Below, in pieces: positions 1 to 5,036 of a DNA stretch of 5,095 bases. The DNA comes from Candidatus Gastranaerophilales bacterium (GTDB taxonomy: Bacteria > Cyanobacteriota > Vampirovibrionia > Gastranaerophilales > Gastranaerophilaceae), in contig CALUVK010000125.1 of assembly GCA_944324205.1 (NCBI GenBank), positions 1-5,095 on the forward strand, read 5' to 3'. The position numbers were made by a program, and so were the translations under genes. A model generated the notes under the pieces. The model was not told the origin of the DNA. It did not search any database and saw only the letters and a list, made by a program, of their open reading frames with translations. Position 1 is the first letter of the stretch, and each line of letters starts with the position of its first letter.

Positions 1-603
1 TTCTTCTTCTTCTTCCTCTTTTGTTTTAAACACAAGATAAAAATCATCACCGACTTTTATATCAAGTTGTTGTCCTTCACTTATATAAGAAAGAGGAGAT
101 TCTTCATACGCGTTAACTACACCAGATTTAAAACGATTGTTTTTTTCATTTTTTGCAAACCCTTGCACAAATGCTACACAAGTTGATAAACCTTTAACAA
201 AATAATCTCCGACTGTTAGTGCAGCTTTTTTTATAACTTTTCCCGGAGGTATTTCTTTTATCTCTTCCTTTGATAGAACAAATGTTGAATATTTGCCATA
301 GAAGTCTTCTTCTATTTTGCATGTTGTATCATTTACAGTATACGAGATAGGCTTTACATAGAAAGACGCATTTCTTTTTAGTCTTTTAGGATCTAATATC
401 TGCAGCACTTGACATTCAAGTATTGAATTTATTCCGATATCGTACTGGCCGAGAGTTGCATCTTGCAGAACTTTTACTTTTAAAGTTTCGCTTGGTGCAT
501 CTGTTTTAAACTCTTCCAACGCTACAACTTTCATTTGGCAAGCGGCATCACATGATGTGATTTGAAAAAGTATTATTCCGATAATTATTAAAATTTTTTT
601 CAC
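1..603 (-). CDS. Predicted lipoprotein or secreted protein of unknown function (C-terminus outside window)
   Basis: An open frame runs from a GTG at 603 to the window edge without a stop, giving 201 residues of a longer protein. The start is supported by a GGAGG Shine-Dalgarno 4 nt upstream. Residues 1-17 are a classic export signal: two lysines, then a run of Ile/Leu. They end in Ile-Thr-Ser-Cys (15-18), which fits a lipobox, so Cys18 may be lipidated; signal peptidase I cleavage just after Cys-Asp-Ala is the alternative. The body looks beta-rich. Near the visible end are a hydrophobic stretch (about 133-150), an SPLSYISEG segment (about 169-177), alternating hydrophobic residues ending in FYLVFK, and then an acidic tail (KTKEEEEEE) encoded by the GAA/GAG run at 1-20. 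It begins 17 nt after the Maf-like gene stop and is very likely in the same transcript. I recognise no family. The frame and export signal are clear; the function is unknown. Confidence 0.85.
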   Translation of the reverse strand, partial: MKKILIIIGIILFQITSCDAACQMKVVALEEFKTDAPSETLKVKVLQDATLGQYDIGINSILECQVLQILDPKRLKRNASFYVKPISYTVNDTTCKIEEDFYGKYSTFVLSKEEIKEIPPGKVIKKAALTVGDYFVKGLSTCVAFVQGFAKNEKNNRFKSGVVNAYEESPLSYISEGQQLDIKVGDDFYLVFKTKEEEEEE

Positions 604-607
604 AAAT

Positions 608-612
608 CCTCC
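608..612 (-). promoter_or_regulatory. Shine-Dalgarno GGAGG setting a GTG start
   Basis: GGAGG lies 4 nt before the GTG at 603, in the 17-nt gap after the preceding stop codon. No ATG occurs in this frame until codon 23, past the signal peptide, so this site decides the start. Confidence 0.75.
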
Positions 613-620
613 AAATATTA

Positions 621-2300
621 TTATATTAAACGGTTCTTTTGCAAAGAGTCAATTACTTTTTTTATAGCTATTTTAGCTTTTTCTATAAAGCTTTCAGCAA
701 GAGATGAGTCATATTTGGACTGTAATACCTTTAAAATATCTGCTTGCATATAGGCGTATAAAAGTGACGATTTTACAATTGAAGATATCAAGGCTGGTGA
801 AAAAACACCTTTTGATAGTAATGATATTACATTATTTATTAAAAATAACTCATTTTGCGTCCAGTCTTTTGTTTCGAACTTAAAAGGCTTTGCCTCGCCT
901 AGAATAAAAGGTGTTCCTGTTGAAGAAAAGAATAGAGGTATATCTTCAAAGGCTACATTTCTCATTCCTTCTATATATGCACCGAAAGAAGTTGTATTAT
1001 ATATTTCACTGTCACTGGCTAAATCTTTTATCAGTGCTTCAAAATGTGGTACAAAAGCTGCATAATCCTCACGGGTAGAAACTAAATTGCCTGTTACTGA
1101 TTTAATTTTAACAATATTCTTATTAATAGAGCCAAGTGAGATTTGCGACTCAGAGACCTTATTAATTTCTTCGCCGGTGGAATATAAAACTTCACCTTTA
1201 AAAGCTAAGTCGAGCCCTGCAAATATAATTTTGCTAAATCCAAGCTTTACAGCGCAAACAAATGCCATGGTTGAAGCGGAACCTCCAAATTCGTAAGGTT
1301 TAATGAACGAATTATATTCTGCAAGTTTTTTGACAACAAAGTCATTTTCTGAAAAAGTCAAGAAAAATCGTTTAAAGTTTTTGGTAAGTATTGCATAATC
1401 GGATTTTAAATCAGAAATGCAATTTATTTTTGTACAAAAATCTTCAAGGCCTGTTAAAGTTGCGTTGATACCAGCTGCATCCATGCAAACTGCAAAATCC
1501 GGAGTAATACCTTCTGCTTCTAACAACCTAAGGATTTTATTTACTGCAAAGATAACGTATTTATCTCTATTTGCTTTAATTTTTTCAATATTATCTTTTA
1601 ATGATGGGCCTGCTGCTAAAATTAGTGCCGCTTGACCTGTAAATTTATTCTCCAAATCAGATAATTTATAAACATTTGAGTTGTTAACTGCCGAGATATT
1701 GACCAATGCATTCATTAACCAACGTTTTGAAAATTTAACAATAGTATTTACATCAACCATTTTGCTTTTGCATGTTTCGTAAACTTTTTGGGTAAGTTTT
1801 AATAATTCCTGACTTTTTACAACTGCATAATTTTTTAAATATACAATTTCGACTTTGTCTTTGGTAATATAAGAACTGGCTAATTTACGCAGCAGTTCAT
1901 TTAAATCATCTGTTATATATACTCTTCCGCTTGCAAGATGTTCTGATATATCAACATTATTAAGTACGAAATGAAGAAGTTCAGTATCTGGTTCATATAC
2001 ATATATACGACTTGGATATGTATTAAAAACTTCATCAAGTAAGTAACATAAACCAATACCAAACGTTATTATGATGTCATTTTTTTCCATTGGTTGTTTG
2101 ATGGAGGACTTTAACATTTTCTTTATAGTATCTCTTGGATTATTAATGTCATCCAATGGTACATCATTTTTCATTAGTAAATAGTCGTTAGAAGGGGTCA
2201 TACAATATGACATATTTTTACTTGATTTTTCAAGCGTGATATTAGCTAATCTTTCTTTAAGTTTTTGATTATCTATAAACTCTAAATTCCTATCAAACAT
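621..2300 (-). CDS. Maf/DUF115 family glycosyltransferase-like protein (6-hydroxymethylpterin pyrophosphokinase MptE-like fold)
   Basis: A 559-residue soluble protein with no signal peptide. An N-terminal Rossmann-like part holds IITFGIGLCYLLDEVF (77-92) and IYVYEPDTELL (99-109). The conserved DUF115 core follows: ALILAAGPSLKDNI (225-238), GITPDFAVCMDA (264-275) and the segment from EFGGSAST to KIIFAGLDLAF (337-367), then a mostly helical C-terminal region. This order is typical of the 'motility-associated factor' proteins, which in Campylobacter, Helicobacter, Aeromonas and others transfer pseudaminic or legionaminic acid to flagellin Ser/Thr in the cytoplasm. The ATG at 2300 is preferred over an upstream in-frame TTG (2318) because AAAGGAAG sits 6 nt before it, inside what would be the TTG-started coding sequence. 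It lies 57 nt after the upstream exported-protein gene and 17 nt before the lipoprotein-like gene. No flagellin or nonulosonate synthesis gene is visible, so the acceptor is unknown. The family call is firm; the exact substrate is inference. Confidence 0.88.
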   Translation of the reverse strand: MFDRNLEFIDNQKLKERLANITLEKSSKNMSYCMTPSNDYLLMKNDVPLDDINNPRDTIKKMLKSSIKQPMEKNDIIITFGIGLCYLLDEVFNTYPSRIYVYEPDTELLHFVLNNVDISEHLASGRVYITDDLNELLRKLASSYITKDKVEIVYLKNYAVVKSQELLKLTQKVYETCKSKMVDVNTIVKFSKRWLMNALVNISAVNNSNVYKLSDLENKFTGQAALILAAGPSLKDNIEKIKANRDKYVIFAVNKILRLLEAEGITPDFAVCMDAAGINATLTGLEDFCTKINCISDLKSDYAILTKNFKRFFLTFSENDFVVKKLAEYNSFIKPYEFGGSASTMAFVCAVKLGFSKIIFAGLDLAFKGEVLYSTGEEINKVSESQISLGSINKNIVKIKSVTGNLVSTREDYAAFVPHFEALIKDLASDSEIYNTTSFGAYIEGMRNVAFEDIPLFFSSTGTPFILGEAKPFKFETKDWTQNELFLINNVISLLSKGVFSPALISSIVKSSLLYAYMQADILKVLQSKYDSSLAESFIEKAKIAIKKVIDSLQKNRLI

Positions 2301-2304
2301 AGCA

Positions 2305-2312
2305 CTTCCTTT
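2305..2312 (-). promoter_or_regulatory. Shine-Dalgarno AAAGGAAG for the Maf-like gene
   Basis: The purine-rich AAGGA core ends 6 nt before the ATG at 2300. The longer frame from the TTG at 2318 has only AT-rich sequence before it, so this site argues for the shorter protein. Confidence 0.75.
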
Positions 2313-2326
2313 ATGCAATTAATTTA

Positions 2327-2355
2327 AAAATAACATGATTTTCAAGTAATGTAAA
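2327..2355 (-). promoter_or_regulatory. Possible internal promoter for the Maf-like gene
   Basis: TTTACA (2355-2350), a 17-nt spacer ending in TGT, then TATTTT (2332-2327): a -35-like box and an extended -10-like box at ideal spacing, in the 57-nt gap after the paralog gene. The -10 matches the consensus at only 4 of 6 positions. AT-rich gaps produce such matches by chance, so this is tentative. If real, transcription would start near 2320 and could express the Maf-like and lipoprotein-like genes apart from the paralog pair. Confidence 0.3.
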
Positions 2356-2357
2356 GT

Positions 2358-3245
2358 TTAGTTTTCTGTCATTCTTTCATCTACACGGGTTTCAAACTGT
2401 TTAAAAACATCGTTACCCACTAATTGTTCTAACCGCGAACGTTTTTCGAAAAAATTTCCACGAGCTTTTATTTGTTCATCAAGTGCTTCTCTATAAAATG
2501 TATCTGTAATTAAAATAACTTCTTTAGATAAGTTTTGTGCATTCTGGTAATTATTATACCTCATTTTTACCATTTCTGTGGTCATATCGTAAAGTTTTTT
2601 TGCTGTCATATAATCATAATACATATCAACAACTTTTTGCTGCAGATTATCAACTTTTCGAACTAAAATAATCATATCAGCATCTGTTACCTGAGAATAT
2701 TTGTAATTGAGCTCCTTCTCATCTTGTGACATTATTCCCAAAGTGTTCCCCCCGATTAATGCAGCACTTGCAAGGACGGGATTCCCGCTTCCAACCCCTA
2801 AGAATGTTGACATGCCGGCTATTGTAGTAAGAACTTTTTTTACAGCACCGGAATCCGGTTTATCCTTATCCGGATTAGAAAGTTTATAGATTGCAAATTT
2901 GATTGTATCACTGTTTGTTGCTGCACCCTGCCACAAGAGAGACAAGTCTTCCAGCATCTCATTATAATCAACTTCTACGGATTTAGAAACCTCCATAGCC
3001 ATTTTTTTTATGCTTAAATCAGCATAAGTTAAACCTTCGCTATAAGACTTTTCTTCTTTTATAATAGCAGGCTTAACTTCAATCTTGCCGCTCACATCTA
3101 CCTTATTTTCCGGAATATCGGTAGTTCCAAGTCTGAAAAAAATGTCTTTTGGAGTCGTTACATCATCAAGTTTTACCTCTGCAAAAGCCGGTGAAATAAA
3201 GACTGTAAATAGAAGGAAAGATGCTATAATTTTATTTTTTATCAC
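2358..3245 (-). CDS. Exported protein of unknown function, second of a tandem paralog pair
   Basis: 295 residues from a GTG at 3245. This start is chosen because AAAGGAGG lies 5 nt upstream and because it begins exactly at a signal peptide (IKNKIIASFLLFTVFISPAFA, cleavage expected after Ala22). A longer reading from 3290 would put 15 charged residues in front of the signal. The mature protein has a charged N-terminal stretch, an LWQG motif (104-107), a Gly/Ala-rich hydrophobic segment (about 141-171) and a helical, coiled-coil-like half (about 186-285) ending in RLEQLVG. It resembles the gene just upstream: both have DLxxLWQG, N-x3-I-x-FAxxKLxxP, TD-x4-L, LQ and YYxY, and in both the LWQG-to-TD distance is 83 residues. 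The C-terminal half is loosely like the periplasmic helices of TolC-type outer-membrane proteins, but no beta-barrel part is seen. It overlaps the upstream gene by 14 nt, so translational coupling is likely. I do not recognise the family. Confidence 0.88.
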   Translation of the reverse strand: MIKNKIIASFLLFTVFISPAFAEVKLDDVTTPKDIFFRLGTTDIPENKVDVSGKIEVKPAIIKEEKSYSEGLTYADLSIKKMAMEVSKSVEVDYNEMLEDLSLLWQGAATNSDTIKFAIYKLSNPDKDKPDSGAVKKVLTTIAGMSTFLGVGSGNPVLASAALIGGNTLGIMSQDEKELNYKYSQVTDADMIILVRKVDNLQQKVVDMYYDYMTAKKLYDMTTEMVKMRYNNYQNAQNLSKEVILITDTFYREALDEQIKARGNFFEKRSRLEQLVGNDVFKQFETRVDERMTEN

Positions 3246-4119
3246 TCTTTCCTCCTTTCTTATTATCTTTAGATTGTTTTTTCTCCTCAACTTTAGTTCC
3301 GTCCTTTAGCAGAACCGAATTAAAATCATACTGATAAAGTTCTAATGCGTCTACAACCTTCTTACCGGCAAGCCTTTGAAGCTGAATATGGTATTTTTTT
3401 GCTGATTGTTCCAGATTGAATTCCTGAATACGCATTGAATCATAAAGAGAGGATGAAATTGCAATCTCTAAAACATCGCTTCCCTCAAGAGCTTTAGAAT
3501 AATTTCTGCTGTATAAAATCATCTTAGAGCGCGTATCTTTAAGCTGGCTTAATGTATTTTTGTAATTGTAATATGAACTAATAAGCGAATCTTGCAAATC
3601 TTCAATCATACTTGCAAGTTCAATAATCTCTGTATCAGTAAGCGGGGTTTCCTGCGGCATAGTTTTTTTGTTAATCAATCCCTGCGCAAGCCTTCCGGCC
3701 GAAAAAGCAGAAGTCTGGACACCGTAATTTGCTCCCATAAGACTCGGCACAAAAGAAGCTCCTGCAACGATTGCAGATAAGGTTTTTGCCATCAAAGAAG
3801 AGTGGATGCGCCTTTGTGACTCCGGAGTTGCGAGCTTTTTGAGCGCAAATTCAATAACCTGATTATTCTCAACCGTTCCCTGCCAGAGTTTTTCTAAATC
3901 CTTAATATCATGGTCTTTTTGAACCTCTATAAGGTGCGCTAAAGTCTCTGAATCATTAACGAGCAGGGAGCCTTTTAATTTTTTAGTATTATCTTCAAGA
4001 ACGATTTCAGGCTTTTCCAGCCCTTTTTTATCAAGAGTAACAACCTCATTATCTGCCGCTAACACTTGCAGAGACAAAAGCTGTGATATAATTAATAATA
4101 CTCCCCAAAACTTCTTCAT
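3232..4119 (-). CDS. Exported protein of unknown function, first of a tandem paralog pair
   Basis: 295 residues from the ATG at 4119, which begins directly at a signal peptide (MKKFWGVLLIISQLLSLQVLA, cleavage expected near Ala21). An upstream in-frame GTG (4137) would add six residues ahead of the signal and overlap the predicted -10 box, so it is rejected. Visible parts: a charged N-terminal region; DLEKLWQG (74-81) followed by FALKKLATP (91-99); a Gly/Ala/Ser-rich hydrophobic region (about 113-148); TDTEIIEL (161-168); DLQ and YYNY (174-176, 183-186); a long helical stretch ending in LQRLAG (247-252); and a Lys-rich, probably disordered tail (about 278-295). It is the same length as its downstream paralog and nearly colinear with it. 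No Shine-Dalgarno precedes the ATG, whereas an extended -10 box lies 6 nt before it, suggesting a leaderless mRNA. It heads the four-gene minus-strand run. Export and paralogy are well supported; function is unknown, and a helical periplasmic or envelope-spanning role is only a guess. Confidence 0.88.
   Translation of the reverse strand: MKKFWGVLLIISQLLSLQVLAADNEVVTLDKKGLEKPEIVLEDNTKKLKGSLLVNDSETLAHLIEVQKDHDIKDLEKLWQGTVENNQVIEFALKKLATPESQRRIHSSLMAKTLSAIVAGASFVPSLMGANYGVQTSAFSAGRLAQGLINKKTMPQETPLTDTEIIELASMIEDLQDSLISSYYNYKNTLSQLKDTRSKMILYSRNYSKALEGSDVLEIAISSSLYDSMRIQEFNLEQSAKKYHIQLQRLAGKKVVDALELYQYDFNSVLLKDGTKVEEKKQSKDNKKGGKSDKK
3251..3258 (-). promoter_or_regulatory. Shine-Dalgarno AAAGGAGG inside the upstream gene's Lys/Gly tail
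   Basis: A strong AAAGGAGG lies 5 nt before the GTG at 3245. The same bases encode the Lys-Gly-Gly of the preceding gene's C-terminal KKGGKSDKK tail, and that gene's stop lies 14 nt further on. This points to coupled translation of the two paralogs and fixes the GTG as the real start. Confidence 0.8.
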
Positions 4120-4125
4120 ACTATA

Positions 4126-4155
4126 TTTATACCACACACCAAAAATGAAAGTAAA
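4126..4155 (-). promoter_or_regulatory. Extended -10 promoter for the paralog/Maf gene run, predicted leaderless
   Basis: TTTACT (4155-4150), an 18-nt spacer ending in TGG, then TATAAA (4131-4126). The -10 matches 5 of 6 consensus positions and carries the TGn extension. With a normal 7-nt distance, transcription would begin at the A of the ATG at 4119. The missing Shine-Dalgarno supports this reading. Confidence 0.6.
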
Positions 4156-4175
4156 ATTATTTCATTTCTATTAGC

Positions 4176-4197
4176 TGCAGGCTGGGGAAACCCCGCA
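4176..4197 (-). repeat. GC-rich hairpin between the antitoxin gene and the paralog operon
   Basis: GGGG-AAA-CCCC (4184-4194) forms a tight stem-loop in otherwise AT-rich sequence. It extends to TGC/GCA (4176-4178 with 4195-4197) if the five bases 4179-4183 bulge. It lies 42 nt after the antitoxin stop. No U-run follows on either strand, so it is not a standard intrinsic terminator. It could slow polymerase, protect the 3' end of the higBA mRNA, or work with Rho. Confidence 0.45.
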
Positions 4198-4239
4198 ATA
4201 AATAATAAATTACACACTAACAATTGAATAAAATTATGT

Positions 4240-4569
4240 TTAATTGGTAATCCTTTTATTTTGCTTATTGGGATCAAAAGGTACAATATTAGAAAGTTCT
4301 TTTTCTATTTTGTGCCCTTGTTCCAGTAATTCAAGATTAGATTGGAGCCGTAAAAAATAACCTTTAGTTAAACCAAAATATTTAGTAAGTCTTAAATCCG
4401 TATCAGCAGTAATGCCACGCTGACCTCTAACAATGGCATTAATTCTGTTTGTTGGAACGCCAATCGCAACAGCCAGTGCATTTTGAGTTATTTTAAAAGG
4501 TTCTAAAAATTCTTCATTTAGAACTTCACCTATATGTGGAACCGGAATATATTCATTATTGTTTGTCAT
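4240..4569 (-). CDS. higA: HigA-family antitoxin (XRE-type helix-turn-helix)
   Basis: A complete 109-residue protein of the 'HigA family addiction module antidote' type. The family signature is plain: HIGEVLNEEFLEPFKI (12-27), then a helix-turn-helix (about 27-68) containing ALAVAIGVPTNRINAIVRGQ and GITADTDLRLTKYFG, then the LRLQSNLELLEQ stretch (73-84) and a charged, probably flexible tail. In known systems HigA binds and neutralises the HigB ribonuclease and represses its own promoter through the HTH. The ATG at 4569 follows AGGAG at 6 nt. It lies 75 nt downstream of the toxin gene, the usual toxin-first order. That gap holds its own near-consensus promoter, so the antitoxin can probably be made separately. 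The protein is of normal family length with no sign of damage. Confidence 0.95.
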   Translation of the reverse strand: MTNNNEYIPVPHIGEVLNEEFLEPFKITQNALAVAIGVPTNRINAIVRGQRGITADTDLRLTKYFGLTKGYFLRLQSNLELLEQGHKIEKELSNIVPFDPNKQNKRITN

Positions 4570-4588
4570 AATAGACTCCTTTAATTAT

Positions 4589-4617
4589 ATTATATATTAC
4601 GTACAACATAATATCAA
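4589..4617 (-). promoter_or_regulatory. Near-consensus promoter dedicated to higA
   Basis: TTGATA (4617-4612), a spacer of exactly 17 nt, then TATAAT (4594-4589). A second TATAAT overlaps it at 4589-4584. This is the best match to a sigma-70 promoter in the window. Transcription would start near 4582, right at the AAAGGAG Shine-Dalgarno, leaving a leader of about 13 nt. It lies in the toxin-antitoxin gap and would raise antitoxin over toxin. Confidence 0.7.
4594..4614. repeat. Inverted repeat, probable HigA operator
   Basis: ATATTA (4594-4599) and TAATAT (4609-4614) are perfect 6-bp arms around a 9-bp centre. The site fills the spacer of the higA promoter and reaches into both boxes, so a dimeric HTH protein bound here would block polymerase. 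HigA is the obvious candidate. Palindromes are easily formed in AT-rich DNA, so binding is inferred, not shown. Confidence 0.45.
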
Positions 4618-4644
4618 GTAGCTGGTTGAAATTTGTTATAAAAA

Positions 4645-4929
4645 TTAACTATGATAATCAGTTATCTCAACATCAAATGCATTATTTTCTATCCACTGAA
4701 AACATATTCTAAATTGGTCGTTAATCCGTATTGAATGCTGTCCTTTTCGATTGCCTGTAAGTAACTCTAAATTGTTAGATGGCGGAACTAGTAAGTCTTT
4801 TATGTCCTCTGCAACATCAATGCTGTGTAATTTAATTAAGGCTCTGCGTTGAATATCATGAGGTAATTTTTTTGAGAATTTACCATTAAAGATTTTCTCT
4901 GTTTCTTTGCATTTGAAAGTCTTTATCAT
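4645..4929 (-). CDS. higB: HigB-family toxin (RelE-superfamily mRNA interferase)
   Basis: A complete 94-residue protein matching the HigB/'plasmid maintenance system killer' family. It starts MIKTFKCKETEKIF, has the helical KLPHDIQRRALIKLHSID region (21-38), the core LLTGNRKGQHSIRINDQF (56-73), then RICFQW (74-79), and ends with ITDYHS. The C-terminal Asp-Tyr-His (91-93) corresponds to residues reported as needed for mRNA cleavage in Proteus HigB, so the enzyme is probably active. HigB toxins cut mRNA on the ribosome and are held in check by HigA, encoded just downstream. The only Shine-Dalgarno-like bases (AAAGG) are 1 nt from the ATG, too close to work normally. A TGC-TAAAAT extended -10 box lies 6 nt before the ATG, so a leaderless and perhaps weakly translated mRNA is likely. 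Confidence 0.95.
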   Translation of the reverse strand: MIKTFKCKETEKIFNGKFSKKLPHDIQRRALIKLHSIDVAEDIKDLLVPPSNNLELLTGNRKGQHSIRINDQFRICFQWIENNAFDVEITDYHS

Positions 4930-4935
4930 GCCTTT

Positions 4936-4944
4936 ATTTTAGCA
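4936..4944 (-). promoter_or_regulatory. Extended -10 promoter for higBA, predicted leaderless
   Basis: TGC-TAAAAT (4944-4936) is an extended -10 box with 5 of 6 consensus bases. No convincing -35 is seen, which extended -10 promoters can tolerate. The expected start of transcription is the A of the higB ATG at 4929. The same 8-mer, AACATAAT on the plus strand, occurs just upstream of the -10 here (4948-4955) and in the higA promoter (4605-4612). Confidence 0.5.
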
Positions 4945-4986
4945 CAAAACATAATCCTATTCTCATTTAGTTGTATCAGAAATAAA

Positions 4987-5015
4987 TTTACATATAAAAA
5001 AAATCATGGTATTAT
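4987..5015 (+). promoter_or_regulatory. Promoter of the right-edge gene
   Basis: TTTACA (4987-4992), a 17-nt spacer ending in TGG, then TATTAT (5010-5015). Both boxes match the consensus at 5 of 6 positions and the -10 carries a TGn extension. The expected start is near 5022, just before AAGGAG. It is back-to-back with the higBA promoter in the 107-bp divergent gap. Confidence 0.6.
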
Positions 5016-5035
5016 ACACAAAAAGGAGTGTGTAT
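5014..5035 (+). repeat. Perfect 7-bp inverted repeat enclosing the Shine-Dalgarno
   Basis: ATACACA (5014-5020) and TGTGTAT (5029-5035) are exact complements around the 8-nt loop AAAAGGAG, which contains the ribosome binding site. The right arm ends 1 nt before the ATG at 5037. If transcription starts near 5022 the left arm is not in the mRNA, and the site would act as a DNA operator overlapping the -10. If it starts further upstream it would be an RNA hairpin showing the Shine-Dalgarno in its loop. Confidence 0.5.
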
Positions 5036-5036
5036 T

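Noticed and set aside
1..20. TTC-rich run as a non-coding microsatellite
   Set aside because: It is in frame and encodes an acidic Glu tail of the left-edge gene. It may still be prone to length change, but it is coding.
1087..1635. Plus-strand open frames of 69 and 72 codons inside the Maf-like gene
   Set aside because: They lie antisense to conserved DUF115 core segments, have no Shine-Dalgarno or promoter, and their translations look like reverse-frame shadows.
2301..2318. Upstream TTG start for the Maf-like gene
   Set aside because: A good Shine-Dalgarno lies between the TTG and the ATG at 2300, and nothing usable precedes the TTG.
3246..3290. Longer start for the second paralog at 3290
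   Set aside because: It would place 15 charged residues before a clean signal peptide, while AAAGGAGG points to the GTG at 3245.
2707..3309. Plus-strand open frames of 60 and 74 codons across the second paralog
   Set aside because: They are antisense to a gene with signal peptide, ribosome binding site and paralog similarity. No initiation signals support them.
3592..3780. Plus-strand open frame of 62 codons inside the first paralog
   Set aside because: It is antisense to the region aligned with the second paralog, with Cys/His/Arg-rich translation and no ribosome binding site.
4120..4137. Upstream GTG start for the first paralog
   Set aside because: It would overlap the -10 box, lacks a ribosome binding site and adds residues ahead of the signal peptide.
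4646..4664. TAACT/AGTTA inverted repeat as a terminator of higB
   Set aside because: It lies within the last codons of the toxin, has only 5-bp AT-rich arms and a 9-nt loop, and the antitoxin gene follows in the same direction.
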